Shown: positions 44,487 to 52,274 of the stretch, piece after piece
Position numbering within the stretch: position 1 is the stretch's first letter
Layout: the number at the start of each line of letters is the position of its first letter
The notes under the pieces: generated by a model
What the model was told of the DNA's origin: nothing
Seen by the model: only the letters and a program-made list of their open reading frames with translations
Database searches by the model: none
Made by a program: the position numbers and the translations under genes
NCBI GenBank assembly: GCA_001798135.1
Contig: MGRJ01000031.1
Location: 1-57,588, forward strand
From: Deltaproteobacteria bacterium RIFCSPHIGHO2_02_FULL_40_28
Lineage (GTDB): Bacteria > UBA10199 > 2-12-FULL-40-28
DNA length: 57,588 bases
Direction of reading: 5' to 3'

Positions 44487-44646
44487 ATTTCCGTGAAAAT
44501 AAAATGTGTCTTTCGCAAAAGTCGCGACTTTTAAAGACAGCGGTCTTAAAAGTCGCTTTGCTTCGCCAACTTGTTTTTTTATTTTCGCTCAGACAAGTCG
44601 GCTGCAGAGCTTTTGCTTTCAGACACATTTTATTTTCACGGAAATT
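44487..44646. repeat. fold-back element between ndk and sucD
   Basis: Perfect 26-bp inverted repeat (44487-44512 and 44621-44646; contains TTCCGTGAAAATAAAATGTG) around a 108-bp interior that holds further nested stems: AAAAGTCGCGACTTTT, GCGACTTTTAAAGAC with GTCTTAAAAGTCGC, and ACTTGT with ACAAGT. The right arm touches the sucD stop codon; the left arm ends 18 bp before the ndk start. Confidence 0.9.
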
Positions 44647-45512
44647 CAATAAATTTTCTTTAAAACTTCTCCCAACTCAGATGGAGATCTGGCCAACTTC
44701 ACACCAGCTTCTTCCAAGGCTTTTATTTTATCAGCGGCGCTTCCCCGCCCGCCTGCAATGATGGCGCCCGCATGGCCCATGCGGCGCCCCGGCGGGGCTG
44801 TTAAACCAGCAATAAAACCCACAACGGGCTTAGTTACGTTTTTCTTGATAAATCTGGCTGCTTCTTCTTCAGCGGTTCCACCAATTTCACCAATCATGAT
44901 GATGGCTTCACATCCAGCATCTTCTTGGAAAAGTTGTAGGCAATCGATAAAATTAGTTCCGTTCACAGGATCGCCACCAATGCCAATGCAAGTGGATTGT
45001 CCCAGTCCCATGCGAGTTACCTGATCTACAGCTTCATACGTAAGGGTTCCACTTCGAGATACAATGCCTACCTTCCCTGGCCGATGAATATGTCCTGGCA
45101 TAATCCCAATTTTACATTCCCCAGGAGTAATAATACCCGGGCAATTAGGGCCAATCAGCCGCGTTTTTTTGCCTTCTAAAACCCGCTTTACTTTCACCAT
45201 ATCAAGCACAGGAATGCCTTCGGTAATGCACACCACTAAAGCCAACTCGGCATCAATGGCTTCCAAAATAGCATCGCCTGCAAAAGCAGGTGGCACATAG
45301 ATTACCGAGGCATTGGCCCCGGTTTCTTTTTTGGCTTCCAAAACAGTATTAAAAATGGGAATGCCTTCAAAATCCTGGCCACCCTTACCGGGAGTAACAC
45401 CAGCCACCATTTGGGTTCCATATTCCCTGCAAGCTTTGGTATGAAATTGTCCCGTGGCTCCGGTAATACCTTGGGTAATCACTTTGGTATGTTTGTTAAC
45501 TAAAACTGACAT
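44646..45512 (-). CDS. sucD: succinyl-CoA synthetase alpha subunit
   Basis: 288 residues. TCA-cycle enzyme subunit that carries the phosphohistidine ([20 protein letters not shown]) and binds CoA ([15 protein letters not shown]). [20 protein letters not shown] is also diagnostic. Pairs with sucC encoded 65 bp upstream on the same strand. Confidence 0.97.
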   Translation of the reverse strand: MSVLVNKHTKVITQGITGATGQFHTKACREYGTQMVAGVTPGKGGQDFEGIPIFNTVLEAKKETGANASVIYVPPAFAGDAILEAIDAELALVVCITEGIPVLDMVKVKRVLEGKKTRLIGPNCPGIITPGECKIGIMPGHIHRPGKVGIVSRSGTLTYEAVDQVTRMGLGQSTCIGIGGDPVNGTNFIDCLQLFQEDAGCEAIIMIGEIGGTAEEEAARFIKKNVTKPVVGFIAGLTAPPGRRMGHAGAIIAGGRGSAADKIKALEEAGVKLARSPSELGEVLKKIY

Positions 45513-45533
45513 AAAAAAAATTTATACGGTTGT

Positions 45534-45561
45534 GCGTCAAAAAGGTCTCCCCGTGCCACCC
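45534..45561. repeat. solo arm of the 10.4-kb hairpin repeat
   Basis: 28 bp identical to the right arm of the element at 10413-10497 (contains GTCAAAAAGGTCTCCCCGTG). It lies in the sucC-sucD gap without a matching left arm. Confidence 0.85.
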
Positions 45562-45577
45562 TTTTTAATTAATTACC

Positions 45578-46798
45578 TTACATCAACGCTCCTACAACTT
45601 TTTCCGCAGCATCAGCCATCGTATCAGCTGGAATAATTTTTAATCCCGATCCCGCTAAAATCTTTTTTCCCAAATCAACATTGGTACCTTGAAGCCTCAC
45701 CACAAGTGGAATTTTTAAACCCATCTCACGAGCAGCAGCCACCACCCCTTCGGCAATTACATCACACTTCATAATGCCGCCAAAAATATTTACTAAAATT
45801 GCTTTTACTTTTGGATCTGTGAGAATAATTTTAAAAGCTGTAGAAACCTTCTCCTGATTGGCTCCCCCGCCTACATCTAAAAAATTGGCAGGTTCGCCTC
45901 CATAAAGTTTAATGATATCCATGGTAGCCATGGCAAGACCTGCTCCATTTACCATGCAACCAATATTGCCATCTAAGCTAATGTAGGAAAGATCGTGTTT
46001 TTTAGCTTCAATTTCTCCGAGATTTTCTTCGTCTAAATCACGAAGGGCTTCGTATTCTTTGTGACGAAAAAGAGCATTGTCTTCAAAGTTAAGCTTGGCA
46101 TCTACAGCTAAAAGTTCGCCTTCTTCAGTTAAAACCAGGGGATTAATTTCAACCAAGGCGCAATCGGCTTCTACAAAGGCCTTAGCCAAGCCTCCAGCAA
46201 ACTTAACGAGCTTGGAAGTAGCTTCGGCATTTAAACCAAGAGCAAAGCCAAGATGGCGGCCTTGGTACGGCATAAAACCACAGGCAGGATCGATGGCTAC
46301 TTTAATGATTTTTTCAGGATGCTTGGCGGCCACCTCTTCAATTTCAACTCCCCCTTCAGTTGAAGCCATCAGCGTTACCCGAGAGGTTGCACGATCTAAC
46401 ACAGCTCCCAGGTAGTATTCTTTTTTAATTTTAATTCCCTGCTCAATAAGAATTTTTTTAATTTTTTTACCTTCAGCTCCACTTTGATGCGTGACTAAAA
46501 TATTTTCTAAAAGTTTTGTGGCAAAATCCATTAATTCAGCTTCTGTTTTAACAACTTTTACTCCACCTTGCATCACTACTTCTCGTTCTTGACCCAGTAA
46601 ATTCCCCTCGGTATTTTTTTTGTAAACGGTACCCTTTCCTCTTCCACCCGCATGAATTTGTGACTTAACCACCACTGGAAAACCCAATTCTTGGGCTATT
46701 TTTAAAGCTTCATCAACGGAAGTAGCCACGCGCCCCTTGGGGATGGGAACACCATACTTGCTTAAGATTTCCTTGGCTTGATATTCGTGGATATTCAT
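45578..46798 (-). CDS. sucC: succinyl-CoA synthetase beta subunit
   Basis: 406 residues, slightly longer than the usual 385-400. ATP-grasp N-terminus ([34 protein letters not shown]), [20 protein letters not shown], and the [20 protein letters not shown] and [18 protein letters not shown] segments. Forms the alpha2beta2-type enzyme with SucD. Confidence 0.97.
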   Translation of the reverse strand: MNIHEYQAKEILSKYGVPIPKGRVATSVDEALKIAQELGFPVVVKSQIHAGGRGKGTVYKKNTEGNLLGQEREVVMQGGVKVVKTEAELMDFATKLLENILVTHQSGAEGKKIKKILIEQGIKIKKEYYLGAVLDRATSRVTLMASTEGGVEIEEVAAKHPEKIIKVAIDPACGFMPYQGRHLGFALGLNAEATSKLVKFAGGLAKAFVEADCALVEINPLVLTEEGELLAVDAKLNFEDNALFRHKEYEALRDLDEENLGEIEAKKHDLSYISLDGNIGCMVNGAGLAMATMDIIKLYGGEPANFLDVGGGANQEKVSTAFKIILTDPKVKAILVNIFGGIMKCDVIAEGVVAAAREMGLKIPLVVRLQGTNVDLGKKILAGSGLKIIPADTMADAAEKVVGALM

Positions 46799-46811
46799 GT
46801 CACAACTTACA

Positions 46812-46912
46812 AAAACCCCGGAAGGGAATTCCTTTCCGGTCCTGCGGAACTCCTCGCCCGAAGGCTCGTCAGACAGTCCTCGGACCGTCCAGGAACTCCC
46901 TTTCAGGGTTTA
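46812..46912. repeat. fold-back element upstream of sucC
   Basis: Imperfect 30-bp inverted repeat (about 24 of 30 positions pair) around a core with GCGGAACTCCTCGCCC and GGCTCGTCAGACAGTCCTC, the same core as at 43921-43985 but lacking 15 bp in the middle. The arms are unrelated to those of the 43.9-kb copy. Confidence 0.85.
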
Positions 46913-47019
46913 CAGCAGTGTGGGGTGTATAATGGAGGGGGGTACAAGTGTCAAGAATCATATTTTTTAAAAAAACAAATTATGGACTTAATTCCTGAAA
47001 TGTCGTACATTTAAGGAGT

Positions 47020-48189
47020 ATGTTCCAAAGAGAAATAGATCTTCCTAAAAAACATTCTTTCTTCCTTTTTGGGCCCAGGGGAGTTGGTAAATCAACCTTG
47101 CTGCAAACCTTTCTCCCACACGAACAAACTCATATCATTGATCTGTTAAACTTTGAACTTGAAACACAGCTTATTCAAAAGCCAGGGGAGCTAGGCCAAA
47201 TACTTAAAGCTCTTCCATCATCCAAACAATGGGTATTAATTGATGAAATACAAAAAATTCCCTCCTTACTTAATGAAGTTCATCGTTCCATAGAAAAAAA
47301 TTCACACCGTTTTTTTGCTCTCACAGGCTCTAGTGCCAGAAAATTAAAAAGAGGCCAAGCTAACCTTTTGGCTGGCCGTGCTTTCACTTACCAGCTACAT
47401 CCTTTGACCATTCATGAATTATCAAAACAATTTGACTTACAAACTGCTCTTTCTTATGGAACCCTTCCAAAGATTTATCATTTAGAAAATAATGAAAACC
47501 GAAAAGATTTTTTAAGCTCCTATGCACAAACTTACCTGAAGGAAGAAATTTTAGCAGAAGGATTAGTAAGAAATCTCCCCGCCTTTCGGCGTTTCTTACC
47601 TCTTGCTGCCCAAGAAAATGGGAATATTATTTCATGGTCAAATTTAGCCTCTGATTTGGGATTAGATTCTAAAACAATTCGATCGTATTTTGAAATCTTG
47701 GAAGACACTCTGGTTGGTTTTTTGCTACCAGCCTATTCTAAATCTATTAGAAAACGACAAAAATCTCATCCAAAATTTTATTTGTTTGACCCAGGTGTAA
47801 AACGTGCATTAGCGGGTGAACTTTCTTTTGAACTGGTTCCTAGAACTTCTGAGTATGGCCTAGCCTTCGAACATTTTTTTATTCTAGAAATAATGCGTCT
47901 GGCCAATTACAAAAAATGGGAATGTTCTTTTTCCTATTTTGCAACACACGACATTGAAATTGATTTGGTTATTGAAAAATTTCATCATCCCCCCGTTTTT
48001 ATAGAAATTAAATCATCCAATAAAATAAAAGGTTCCATGCTTTCTCCCCTTATTTCAATTGTTAGAGAAATTAAGGGAGCAAAAGGATTTTGTCTTTGTC
48101 AGGAAAAAACCAGAAGAAAGGTAGAAAATATTTTAGTACTCCCCTGGCAAGAAACTAGATCAGCGTTGGAAGAAGTTTTTGGAGTTTAA
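47020..48189 (+). CDS. AAA ATPase with DUF4143 domain
   Basis: 389 residues. Walker A FFLFGPRGVGKSTLLQ at the N-terminus, Walker B WVLIDEIQKIP, sensor LTGSSARKLKRGQANLLAGR, then a C-terminal DUF4143 region with winged-helix and PD-(D/E)XK-like features (FLFDPGVKRALAG; DIEIDLVIEKFHHPPVFIEI followed by K). Common in accessory DNA; function unknown, sometimes linked to defence or mobile regions. AAGGAG ribosome-binding site. Opens the accessory island and is convergent with yoeB. Confidence 0.88.
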   Translation: MFQREIDLPKKHSFFLFGPRGVGKSTLLQTFLPHEQTHIIDLLNFELETQLIQKPGELGQILKALPSSKQWVLIDEIQKIPSLLNEVHRSIEKNSHRFFALTGSSARKLKRGQANLLAGRAFTYQLHPLTIHELSKQFDLQTALSYGTLPKIYHLENNENRKDFLSSYAQTYLKEEILAEGLVRNLPAFRRFLPLAAQENGNIISWSNLASDLGLDSKTIRSYFEILEDTLVGFLLPAYSKSIRKRQKSHPKFYLFDPGVKRALAGELSFELVPRTSEYGLAFEHFFILEIMRLANYKKWECSFSYFATHDIEIDLVIEKFHHPPVFIEIKSSNKIKGSMLSPLISIVREIKGAKGFCLCQEKTRRKVENILVLPWQETRSALEEVFGV

Positions 48190-48208
48190 GATGTAACATA
48201 TTTGATTA

Positions 48209-48463
48209 TTAGTAATGATATCTTAATTGGGCAATTAAAATTTGTCCCTTAACCACCTTATAAACCAAACGATGCTCATGATCGATTCTTCTAGACCAAT
48301 AACCAGACAGGGCATGCTTTAAGGGTTCTGGTTTTCCAATTCCAGAGTAGGGACTTTTTTGAATATCCTGGATTAATTGTTGAATTCGTTTGATCTTATC
48401 TTTATCTTTTTTTTGCCAATAAAGATAATCTTTCCAAGCCAACTTCGAAAAAACAAGATTCAT
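48209..48463 (-). CDS. yoeB: YoeB-type mRNA interferase toxin
   Basis: 84 residues, the exact size of YoeB. Signature WSRRIDHEHRLVYKVV and the C-terminal RYHY, with the catalytic Arg and His in place. Ribosome-dependent endoribonuclease neutralised by YefM. Its ATG overlaps the stop of yefM by 4 bp. Confidence 0.95.
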   Translation of the reverse strand: MNLVFSKLAWKDYLYWQKKDKDKIKRIQQLIQDIQKSPYSGIGKPEPLKHALSGYWSRRIDHEHRLVYKVVKGQILIAQLRYHY

Positions 48464-48705
48464 ATTTTTTTCTTTTTGCCTTTTCCAGATTCAAGCTCTT
48501 CGACCGATTCTAGAAGTATTTTTGCATTTTTAGGGCTTCTTAAAAGATAAGCTGTTTCTTCAAGAGCTTCAAAATCATCTACAGAAAGCAAAATAGCTGC
48601 ACCACCTTTTTGACGTGTAATAAGCAGAGGCTTATGATCCTTGCATACTTTATCAAGTGCTTTTGCAAACTGAGCTCTTGCCTGGCTATAAGTTAAACTT
48701 TCCAT
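48460..48705 (-). CDS. yefM: YefM-type (Phd family) antitoxin
   Basis: 81 residues. N-terminal DNA-binding/dimer region (LTYSQARAQFAKALDKVC, LLITRQKGGAAILLSVDDFE) is typical of YefM; the Lys-rich C-terminus would neutralise YoeB. AAGGAG ribosome-binding site. The promoter carries two TGTACA hexamers, the known YefM-YoeB operator type. Confidence 0.93.
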   Translation of the reverse strand: MESLTYSQARAQFAKALDKVCKDHKPLLITRQKGGAAILLSVDDFEALEETAYLLRSPKNAKILLESVEELESGKGKKKKI

Positions 48706-48717
48706 TTTTATTCTCCT

Positions 48718-48755
48718 TGTACATTACATTGTACAATATAAGATTTTTTTGTCAA
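48718..48755 (-). promoter_or_regulatory. yefM-yoeB promoter and operator
   Basis: Minus strand: TTGACA (48755-48750), 16-bp spacer, TACAAT (48733-48728). Two TGTACA hexamers (48730-48735 and 48718-48723) are 12 bp apart and overlap the -10 box. The -35 box lies in the edge of the dispersed repeat. Confidence 0.75.
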
Positions 48756-48830
48756 GATGGGAAAAAGGGCACCCGCACTCGACCGCCGTAGCCAAGGCTA
48801 CTTTGGCGAAGGAGGCAGGGATGCTCCTAC
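48751..48830. repeat. toxin-antitoxin island repeat, copy 1
   Basis: Imperfect palindrome with centre CGCCGTAGCC-AA-GGCTACTTTGGCG, outer GGGCACCC/GGATGCTCC. Very similar to copies at 50606-50686 and 52671-52733. It sits between the nucleotidyltransferase-fold gene 3' end and the yefM promoter. Confidence 0.9.
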
Positions 48831-48835
48831 ATAGA

Positions 48836-49297
48836 TTATCTTTGTGTAGGGGAGCGGTTTGCAGCCAGGGTGGCCTTAAGGGCGGGAAGTACAGCCTTAT
48901 CTTTTAAGCGACCAACCGTTTCTTTGCTTAAAATAACTTTTTCTAAAGGTAAAACTTTTAATTTGATTCCTTGTAGATTTACCTCGAGAGCATTTTTATA
49001 TTCTTCATCAAATGTTCCAAGACCACTCACTTCCAAAACTAAATCAAGTGTTTGAAAATCTTCGCCTCCAAAACGTGCAGGCATTTGGAATTGAATGAGG
49101 GTTGGAATGAAAATGCCCCCACATTTTTCAATGGATTTTGCAATTTTTACATCTTCAATATCTTTAAACCACAAATCTACGTCTTGCGTTACAACAGGGG
49201 CATCTTGCAAGACAGCTGCAGATAATCCCACAATTAAGAAAGGTACTTTTTGTTCTGTTAGTTCTTTGAGAAAAGCTAATTCTTTTTCACTGAGCAT
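48836..49297 (-). CDS. nucleotidyltransferase-fold protein (MNT/AbiEii-like)
   Basis: 153 residues. VGLSAAVLQDAPVVTQDVDL is the core of a nucleotidyltransferase fold with the Gly-Ser-type turn (GLS) and the paired acidic residues DVD. KLKVLPLEKVILSKETVGRL resembles the family C-terminus. Members act in toxin-antitoxin or abortive-infection pairs. Overlaps the preceding small gene by 11 bp, suggesting a two-gene module. Confidence 0.75.
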   Translation of the reverse strand: MLSEKELAFLKELTEQKVPFLIVGLSAAVLQDAPVVTQDVDLWFKDIEDVKIAKSIEKCGGIFIPTLIQFQMPARFGGEDFQTLDLVLEVSGLGTFDEEYKNALEVNLQGIKLKVLPLEKVILSKETVGRLKDKAVLPALKATLAANRSPTQR

Positions 49298-49502
49298 TGT
49301 TTATTTTTTTAAAACTTGCCCTAATGGCCTGACCACGCATCAGGGCTAATTGTAATTTTTCGAAAGGTGATTTTTTTTGTGCAAAAAAAGTCTGCACTAA
49401 AGTTTCTCGATCCAAATTAGGTTTGGTTTTTAAAATTTCATCTGCAAGTTGATAAAATCCAATTAATTCTTGAATATATTTTTTTTTCTTTTCAGGTAAC
49501 AT
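49287..49502 (-). CDS. small helical partner of the nucleotidyltransferase
   Basis: 71 residues, helical and charged (KKYIQELIGFYQLADEILKT), family not recognised. Overlaps the nucleotidyltransferase-fold gene, so probably its antitoxin-like or partner subunit. Confidence 0.6.
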   Translation of the reverse strand: MLPEKKKKYIQELIGFYQLADEILKTKPNLDRETLVQTFFAQKKSPFEKLQLALMRGQAIRASFKKINNAQ

Positions 49503-49619
49503 AGCTTAAATTTATAATATCAGACTTTAAAAAAAAAATAAACACTTATAGGGGAATCGAGGTGTAGCCTAATTTCCGCTACTTTACGGTTATCAAGGGT
49601 GGCTACAATTTCGCCCTGT

Positions 49620-49880
49620 TTATTGAGACGTGGGGTAGATTCCTGGCAGAGGGCCACGAAATGATTGTAATCGCTTCACGCGTGATAATTTTGGTTTTAA
49701 AAGATACATGGTAGCCAGGTAATTAAAATTTTCCTTAATGCGTTTGGTAGCTACAAAGGATTGGGATCTGGCCTTTCCGCCGAGAGAGGCAATTTCTTTT
49801 TTGCGCTTTGAAGAAAGGCGTTTGGCTCGCACTTTTCCACCAAGCCGGCCTAGTTCTTTTGCCATTGTATGGATCTTCAT
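49620..49880 (-). CDS. small basic protein with repeated Leu-Gly-Gly-Lys motif
   Basis: 86 residues from ATG 49880. Contains two related segments, GRLGGKVRAKRLSSKRKKEI and ASLGGKARSQSFVATKRIKE, rich in Lys/Arg; no characterised family recalled. ATG is only 6 bp after a TATAAT box, suggesting a leaderless mRNA; ATG 49865 is an alternative. May be a DNA-binding orphan regulator or antitoxin. Confidence 0.6.
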   Translation of the reverse strand: MKIHTMAKELGRLGGKVRAKRLSSKRKKEIASLGGKARSQSFVATKRIKENFNYLATMYLLKPKLSRVKRLQSFRGPLPGIYPTSQ

Positions 49881-49886
49881 AGCTTG

Positions 49887-49915
49887 ATTATACTTAGCGC
49901 TAAGCATAATTTCAA
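49887..49915 (-). promoter_or_regulatory. promoter with palindromic operator in the spacer
   Basis: Minus strand TTGAAA (49915-49910), 17-bp spacer, TATAAT (49892-49887). The spacer contains the perfect 12-bp palindrome CTTAGCGCTAAG (49893-49904). The ATG at 49880 begins 6 bp after the -10 box. Confidence 0.75.
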
Positions 49916-49982
49916 GACAAAATTATTGTCATTTTCACACCAATTGTCATTCCCGTGCCACCAACAAAGGGTTCATTATCGA

Positions 49983-50381
49983 TTAGGATGTTATGACTTT
50001 GATCATGCCTTGCTCGGCTAATCGATAAAAATAACGATCAAAACTTAAGATTGGAAAATGATAAGCCTGGCTTAAATAAGCAATGGTGAGATCGGTGTAG
50101 CTTCCTTTTAATCGCTTACGGTAAAGATCCCAAGCAAACTGAGTAAATTGTGGAAGTTCTTCGTTGCTTATTCTCAATTTTTCTAAAGGCGATAAAAGTT
50201 CTTTAAGTTCTTGGTATTGTCTTTTGGTTAAAGCACCCATTAAAATTTCATGCTCGATAATGTCTGTTATAACAAGCAATTGGTTATCCAAACTAGAAAG
50301 GAAATAGGAGCGAAGAGAGGAAGAAAGATGATCCTTAAAAAAATCGATCCACACAGAAGTATCCACAATCAATTTAATCAC
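49983..50381 (-). CDS. vapC: PIN-domain toxin (VapC family)
   Basis: 132 residues. PIN-fold acidic residues visible in LIVDTSVWIDFF, TDIIEHEILMG, SYTDLTIAYLS and LSFDRYF. VapC toxins are site-specific RNases. Overlaps the antitoxin gene by 8 bp. Confidence 0.93.
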   Translation of the reverse strand: MIKLIVDTSVWIDFFKDHLSSSLRSYFLSSLDNQLLVITDIIEHEILMGALTKRQYQELKELLSPLEKLRISNEELPQFTQFAWDLYRKRLKGSYTDLTIAYLSQAYHFPILSFDRYFYRLAEQGMIKVITS

Positions 50382-50574
50382 GATATTTTTTAAGTGAAGA
50401 CTTTGTCCATTTGAGAGGAAATTTTCCTTCAGCAGCTATGAGATGCTCTATTTTTTTACGATGGATGTAGTTGTTTAAGGCAATGACAATAGCCTCTTTT
50501 TTAGAGCGAGCATGAGCCAACCTTTTTACTTTAAGAAGTTCTTTTTCTGGAAGATCATAATTAGCTTTTGCCAT
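50374..50574 (-). CDS. vapB: VapB-like ribbon-helix-helix antitoxin
   Basis: 66 residues from ATG 50574 (MAKANYDLPEKELLKVKRLA). Upstream ATG 50604 lies within the promoter. The middle ARSKKEAIVIALNNYIHRKK fits a VapB/RHH DNA-binding N-domain. ATG is 7 bp after the -10 hexamer. Precedes and overlaps vapC. Confidence 0.85.
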   Translation of the reverse strand: MAKANYDLPEKELLKVKRLAHARSKKEAIVIALNNYIHRKKIEHLIAAEGKFPLKWTKSSLKKYRD

Positions 50575-50581
50575 ATGTACA

Positions 50582-50610
50582 ATATTATTATTTTTTATGT
50601 ACATTGTCAA
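50582..50610 (-). promoter_or_regulatory. vapBC promoter
   Basis: Minus strand TTGACA (50610-50605), 17-bp spacer, TAATAT (50587-50582), then 7 bp to ATG 50574. TGTACA hexamers lie at 50598-50603 (in the spacer) and 50576-50581 (between -10 and ATG). Confidence 0.7.
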
Positions 50611-50686
50611 GATAGGAAAAGAGGGCAACCACACTCGGCCGCCGTAGCCAAGGCTACTTTGGCGAAGGAGGCAGGGATGCCCCTAC
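50606..50686. repeat. toxin-antitoxin island repeat, copy 2
   Basis: Same element as 48751-48830: GTCAAGAT-GGAAAAG-GGGC start, CGCCGTAGCCAAGGCTACTT centre and GGCAGGGATGCCCCTAC end. It lies between the hicB-like gene 3' side and the vapB promoter; the -35 TTGACA is formed at its edge. Confidence 0.9.
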
Positions 50687-50755
50687 AATTGCTAATATCG
50701 TTCACAATAACAAACAAAATTTTATGATTTATCGGAGGCGTTCAGGAAAAAAATC

Positions 50756-51193
50756 TTAAGCAACAGCTTCGTCGACAAGATCCAATACCACATGGACATG
50801 ATGACTCATAGCATGAATGAACTCCTCTACTTTGGTAATACTGGGAATAGCCCTGGCCTGTTCATATTGGGCATAAGCGTGCTTGGATACACCCAGTCGA
50901 TCAGCAACCTTTTGAAGGCTTAAGCCATATTTTGCACGTTGATTTTTTAGCATCAAAGCAATGAGATATCGATCATCGTCAGGCTGTTTTGTGCGGAGTA
51001 TAAATGTATTTCCAGGAAGGAGATTCACTAGAACCGAAAATCCCTTACGATCAACCAAAAGTTCTATGGCCTCTTTCATCATGGCTAAAGCATCCTTTTT
51101 AGACTTACCCTGAGTATAAACATCAAGGGTTGGAACACACACCGGCCAGTACTTACCTTCTTTGAACAACTTACCTTCAAATTTAATACACAT
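50756..51193 (-). CDS. HicB-like antitoxin with XRE helix-turn-helix, orphan
   Basis: 145 residues from ATG 51193 (GAGG upstream; a GTG precedes it by one codon). N-terminal HicB fold (GKYWPVCVPTLDVYTQGKSK, ALAMMKEAIELLV) and C-terminal XRE-type helix-turn-helix (LSLQKVADRLGVSKHAYAQY). No HicA toxin gene is seen on either side, so it appears to be an orphan or has lost its toxin. Confidence 0.82.
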   Translation of the reverse strand: MCIKFEGKLFKEGKYWPVCVPTLDVYTQGKSKKDALAMMKEAIELLVDRKGFSVLVNLLPGNTFILRTKQPDDDRYLIALMLKNQRAKYGLSLQKVADRLGVSKHAYAQYEQARAIPSITKVEEFIHAMSHHVHVVLDLVDEAVA

Positions 51194-51243
51194 CACAAAC
51201 CTCTATTTCTTTTTTGCCAGATTCCTCTCGGCTTTTTGTATAA

Positions 51244-51337
51244 TTCTTTCACTGCTTGGCACAAACTGACGGCATGCTGAAGAGCAGCCATTTTCCTAAA
51301 TTTGTTATTGAGGAGAGTCAAGGTCTTTATGATTAGG
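51244..51337. repeat. 94-bp direct repeat, copy 1
   Basis: 94 bp matching 53470-53563 with only about five mismatches, all clustered at one end. Lies in the 200-bp gap between the hicB-like gene and relE. The gap holds no other recognised feature. Confidence 0.92.
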
Positions 51338-51396
51338 CTCGGTTCAATTAATTCATCTTAATTCCCCTCCTTTGTTGCATTTCGGGAATATATTCT

Positions 51397-51651
51397 TTAT
51401 TCGCCATAATGGGTTTTGGCTCGCTCAATAAAAACAATTTTTCTCTTACTATCAATCTGATACACAATTCTATCTTTGTAGGATAAACGAAAAGAATAAC
51501 TTCCTAAAAGCTCACCTACTAGTTTTTTCCCTTCATAAGGGTTTTGTTGCAAAACATCTTGAACAATTTGAATGAATTTTTTTTGAAGTTTAGGAGGTAA
51601 TTCTTTAAAATCTTTAGCAGCCTGCTTGGCAAGTCTTACTTGATAGGGCAT
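51397..51651 (-). CDS. relE: RelE-family mRNA interferase toxin
   Basis: 84 residues from ATG 51651 (a TTG at 51663 would overlap the antitoxin). VRLAKQAAKDFKELPPKLQK, LLGSYSFRLSYKDRIVYQID and ERAKTHYGE fit the RelE/Txe fold. One base after the antitoxin stop. Confidence 0.92.
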   Translation of the reverse strand: MPYQVRLAKQAAKDFKELPPKLQKKFIQIVQDVLQQNPYEGKKLVGELLGSYSFRLSYKDRIVYQIDSKRKIVFIERAKTHYGE

Positions 51652-51652
51652 G

Positions 51653-51907
51653 TTACTTACCAATTAATTCTTCAAAAGCAATAGTATGGCCTTTTTTGAT
51701 TTCTGCTTTTGCTTTCTTAATTTTTTTACGAGCATTGGGAGCAGAAAGAATTTCTAAGGTTTCTAGAAGAGCTTCATAATCACCTTCTGAAATTAAAACA
51801 ACATCCCCACTTTTATGTTGAATGCGAATAGGGGCATGACCCTTAATGGTTTTTTTAATCAGATCATAAAAATCAGAACGCGCCTCTGTGGCTGTTATAT
51901 TGGTCAT
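51653..51907 (-). CDS. Phd/YefM-family antitoxin
   Basis: 84 residues from ATG 51907 (MTNITATEARSDFYDLIKKT). VVLISEGDYEALLETLEIL is the Phd/YefM dimer core. Pairs with the RelE toxin. The ATG is 6 bp after the -10 hexamer; the promoter has CGTACG hexamers instead of the TGTACA of yefM. Confidence 0.9.
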   Translation of the reverse strand: MTNITATEARSDFYDLIKKTIKGHAPIRIQHKSGDVVLISEGDYEALLETLEILSAPNARKKIKKAKAEIKKGHTIAFEELIGK

Positions 51908-51913
51908 AACCAA

Positions 51914-51942
51914 ACCGTACGCTAAAACGTACGTTTTGTCAA
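51914..51942 (-). promoter_or_regulatory. relE module promoter and CGTACG operator
   Basis: Minus strand TTGACA (51942-51937), 17-bp spacer, weak TACGGT (51919-51914), 6 bp to ATG. CGTACG hexamers at 51928-51933 and 51916-51921 are 12 bp apart; AAAACGTACGTTTT (51924-51937) is a perfect palindrome. Confidence 0.65.
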
Positions 51943-52274
51943 GATGGGAAAAAAGGGTCTGATTCAATGACTTTTGCCAATTCTTTTCTGGTTGTGCCGA
52001 GGGCGAACAGTGAATGAATCAGCAGATCGACGGACACGGAGGGATCACCATTTTCCATTTTCGCAACACGCGATTGACTGGATTTGATGTGCTTTGCTAA
52101 ATCGATTTGCGAAAATTTCTTGTGCATTCTTTTTGTTTTTAGATAACTGGACAGCATTAATTTGAACCGCACGAATTCCGATTCTTCTTTCGACAAATCT
52201 AGAAAATCATCAGCCGAACCGATTTTCCAACCAGCAGTTTTCAATTTTTCTTTTTTGTTGTTTTTCATATTCAT
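51939..52274 (-). CDS. higA: HigA-like XRE antitoxin
   Basis: 111 residues with an XRE helix-turn-helix (FSQIDLAKHIKSSQSRVAKM). Order toxin-first then antitoxin is that of higBA. The last codons (DPFFPS and TGA) are supplied by the shared CCCTTTTTTCCCATCTTGAC junction sequence, which also forms the -35 box of the next module. Confidence 0.9.
   Translation of the reverse strand: MNMKNNKKEKLKTAGWKIGSADDFLDLSKEESEFVRFKLMLSSYLKTKRMHKKFSQIDLAKHIKSSQSRVAKMENGDPSVSVDLLIHSLFALGTTRKELAKVIESDPFFPS

Noticed and set aside
51244-51337. Short protein encoded by the 94-bp repeat
   Set aside because: Both strands are open over most of the repeat and the few differences are near-synonymous in either reading, so coding cannot be assigned.
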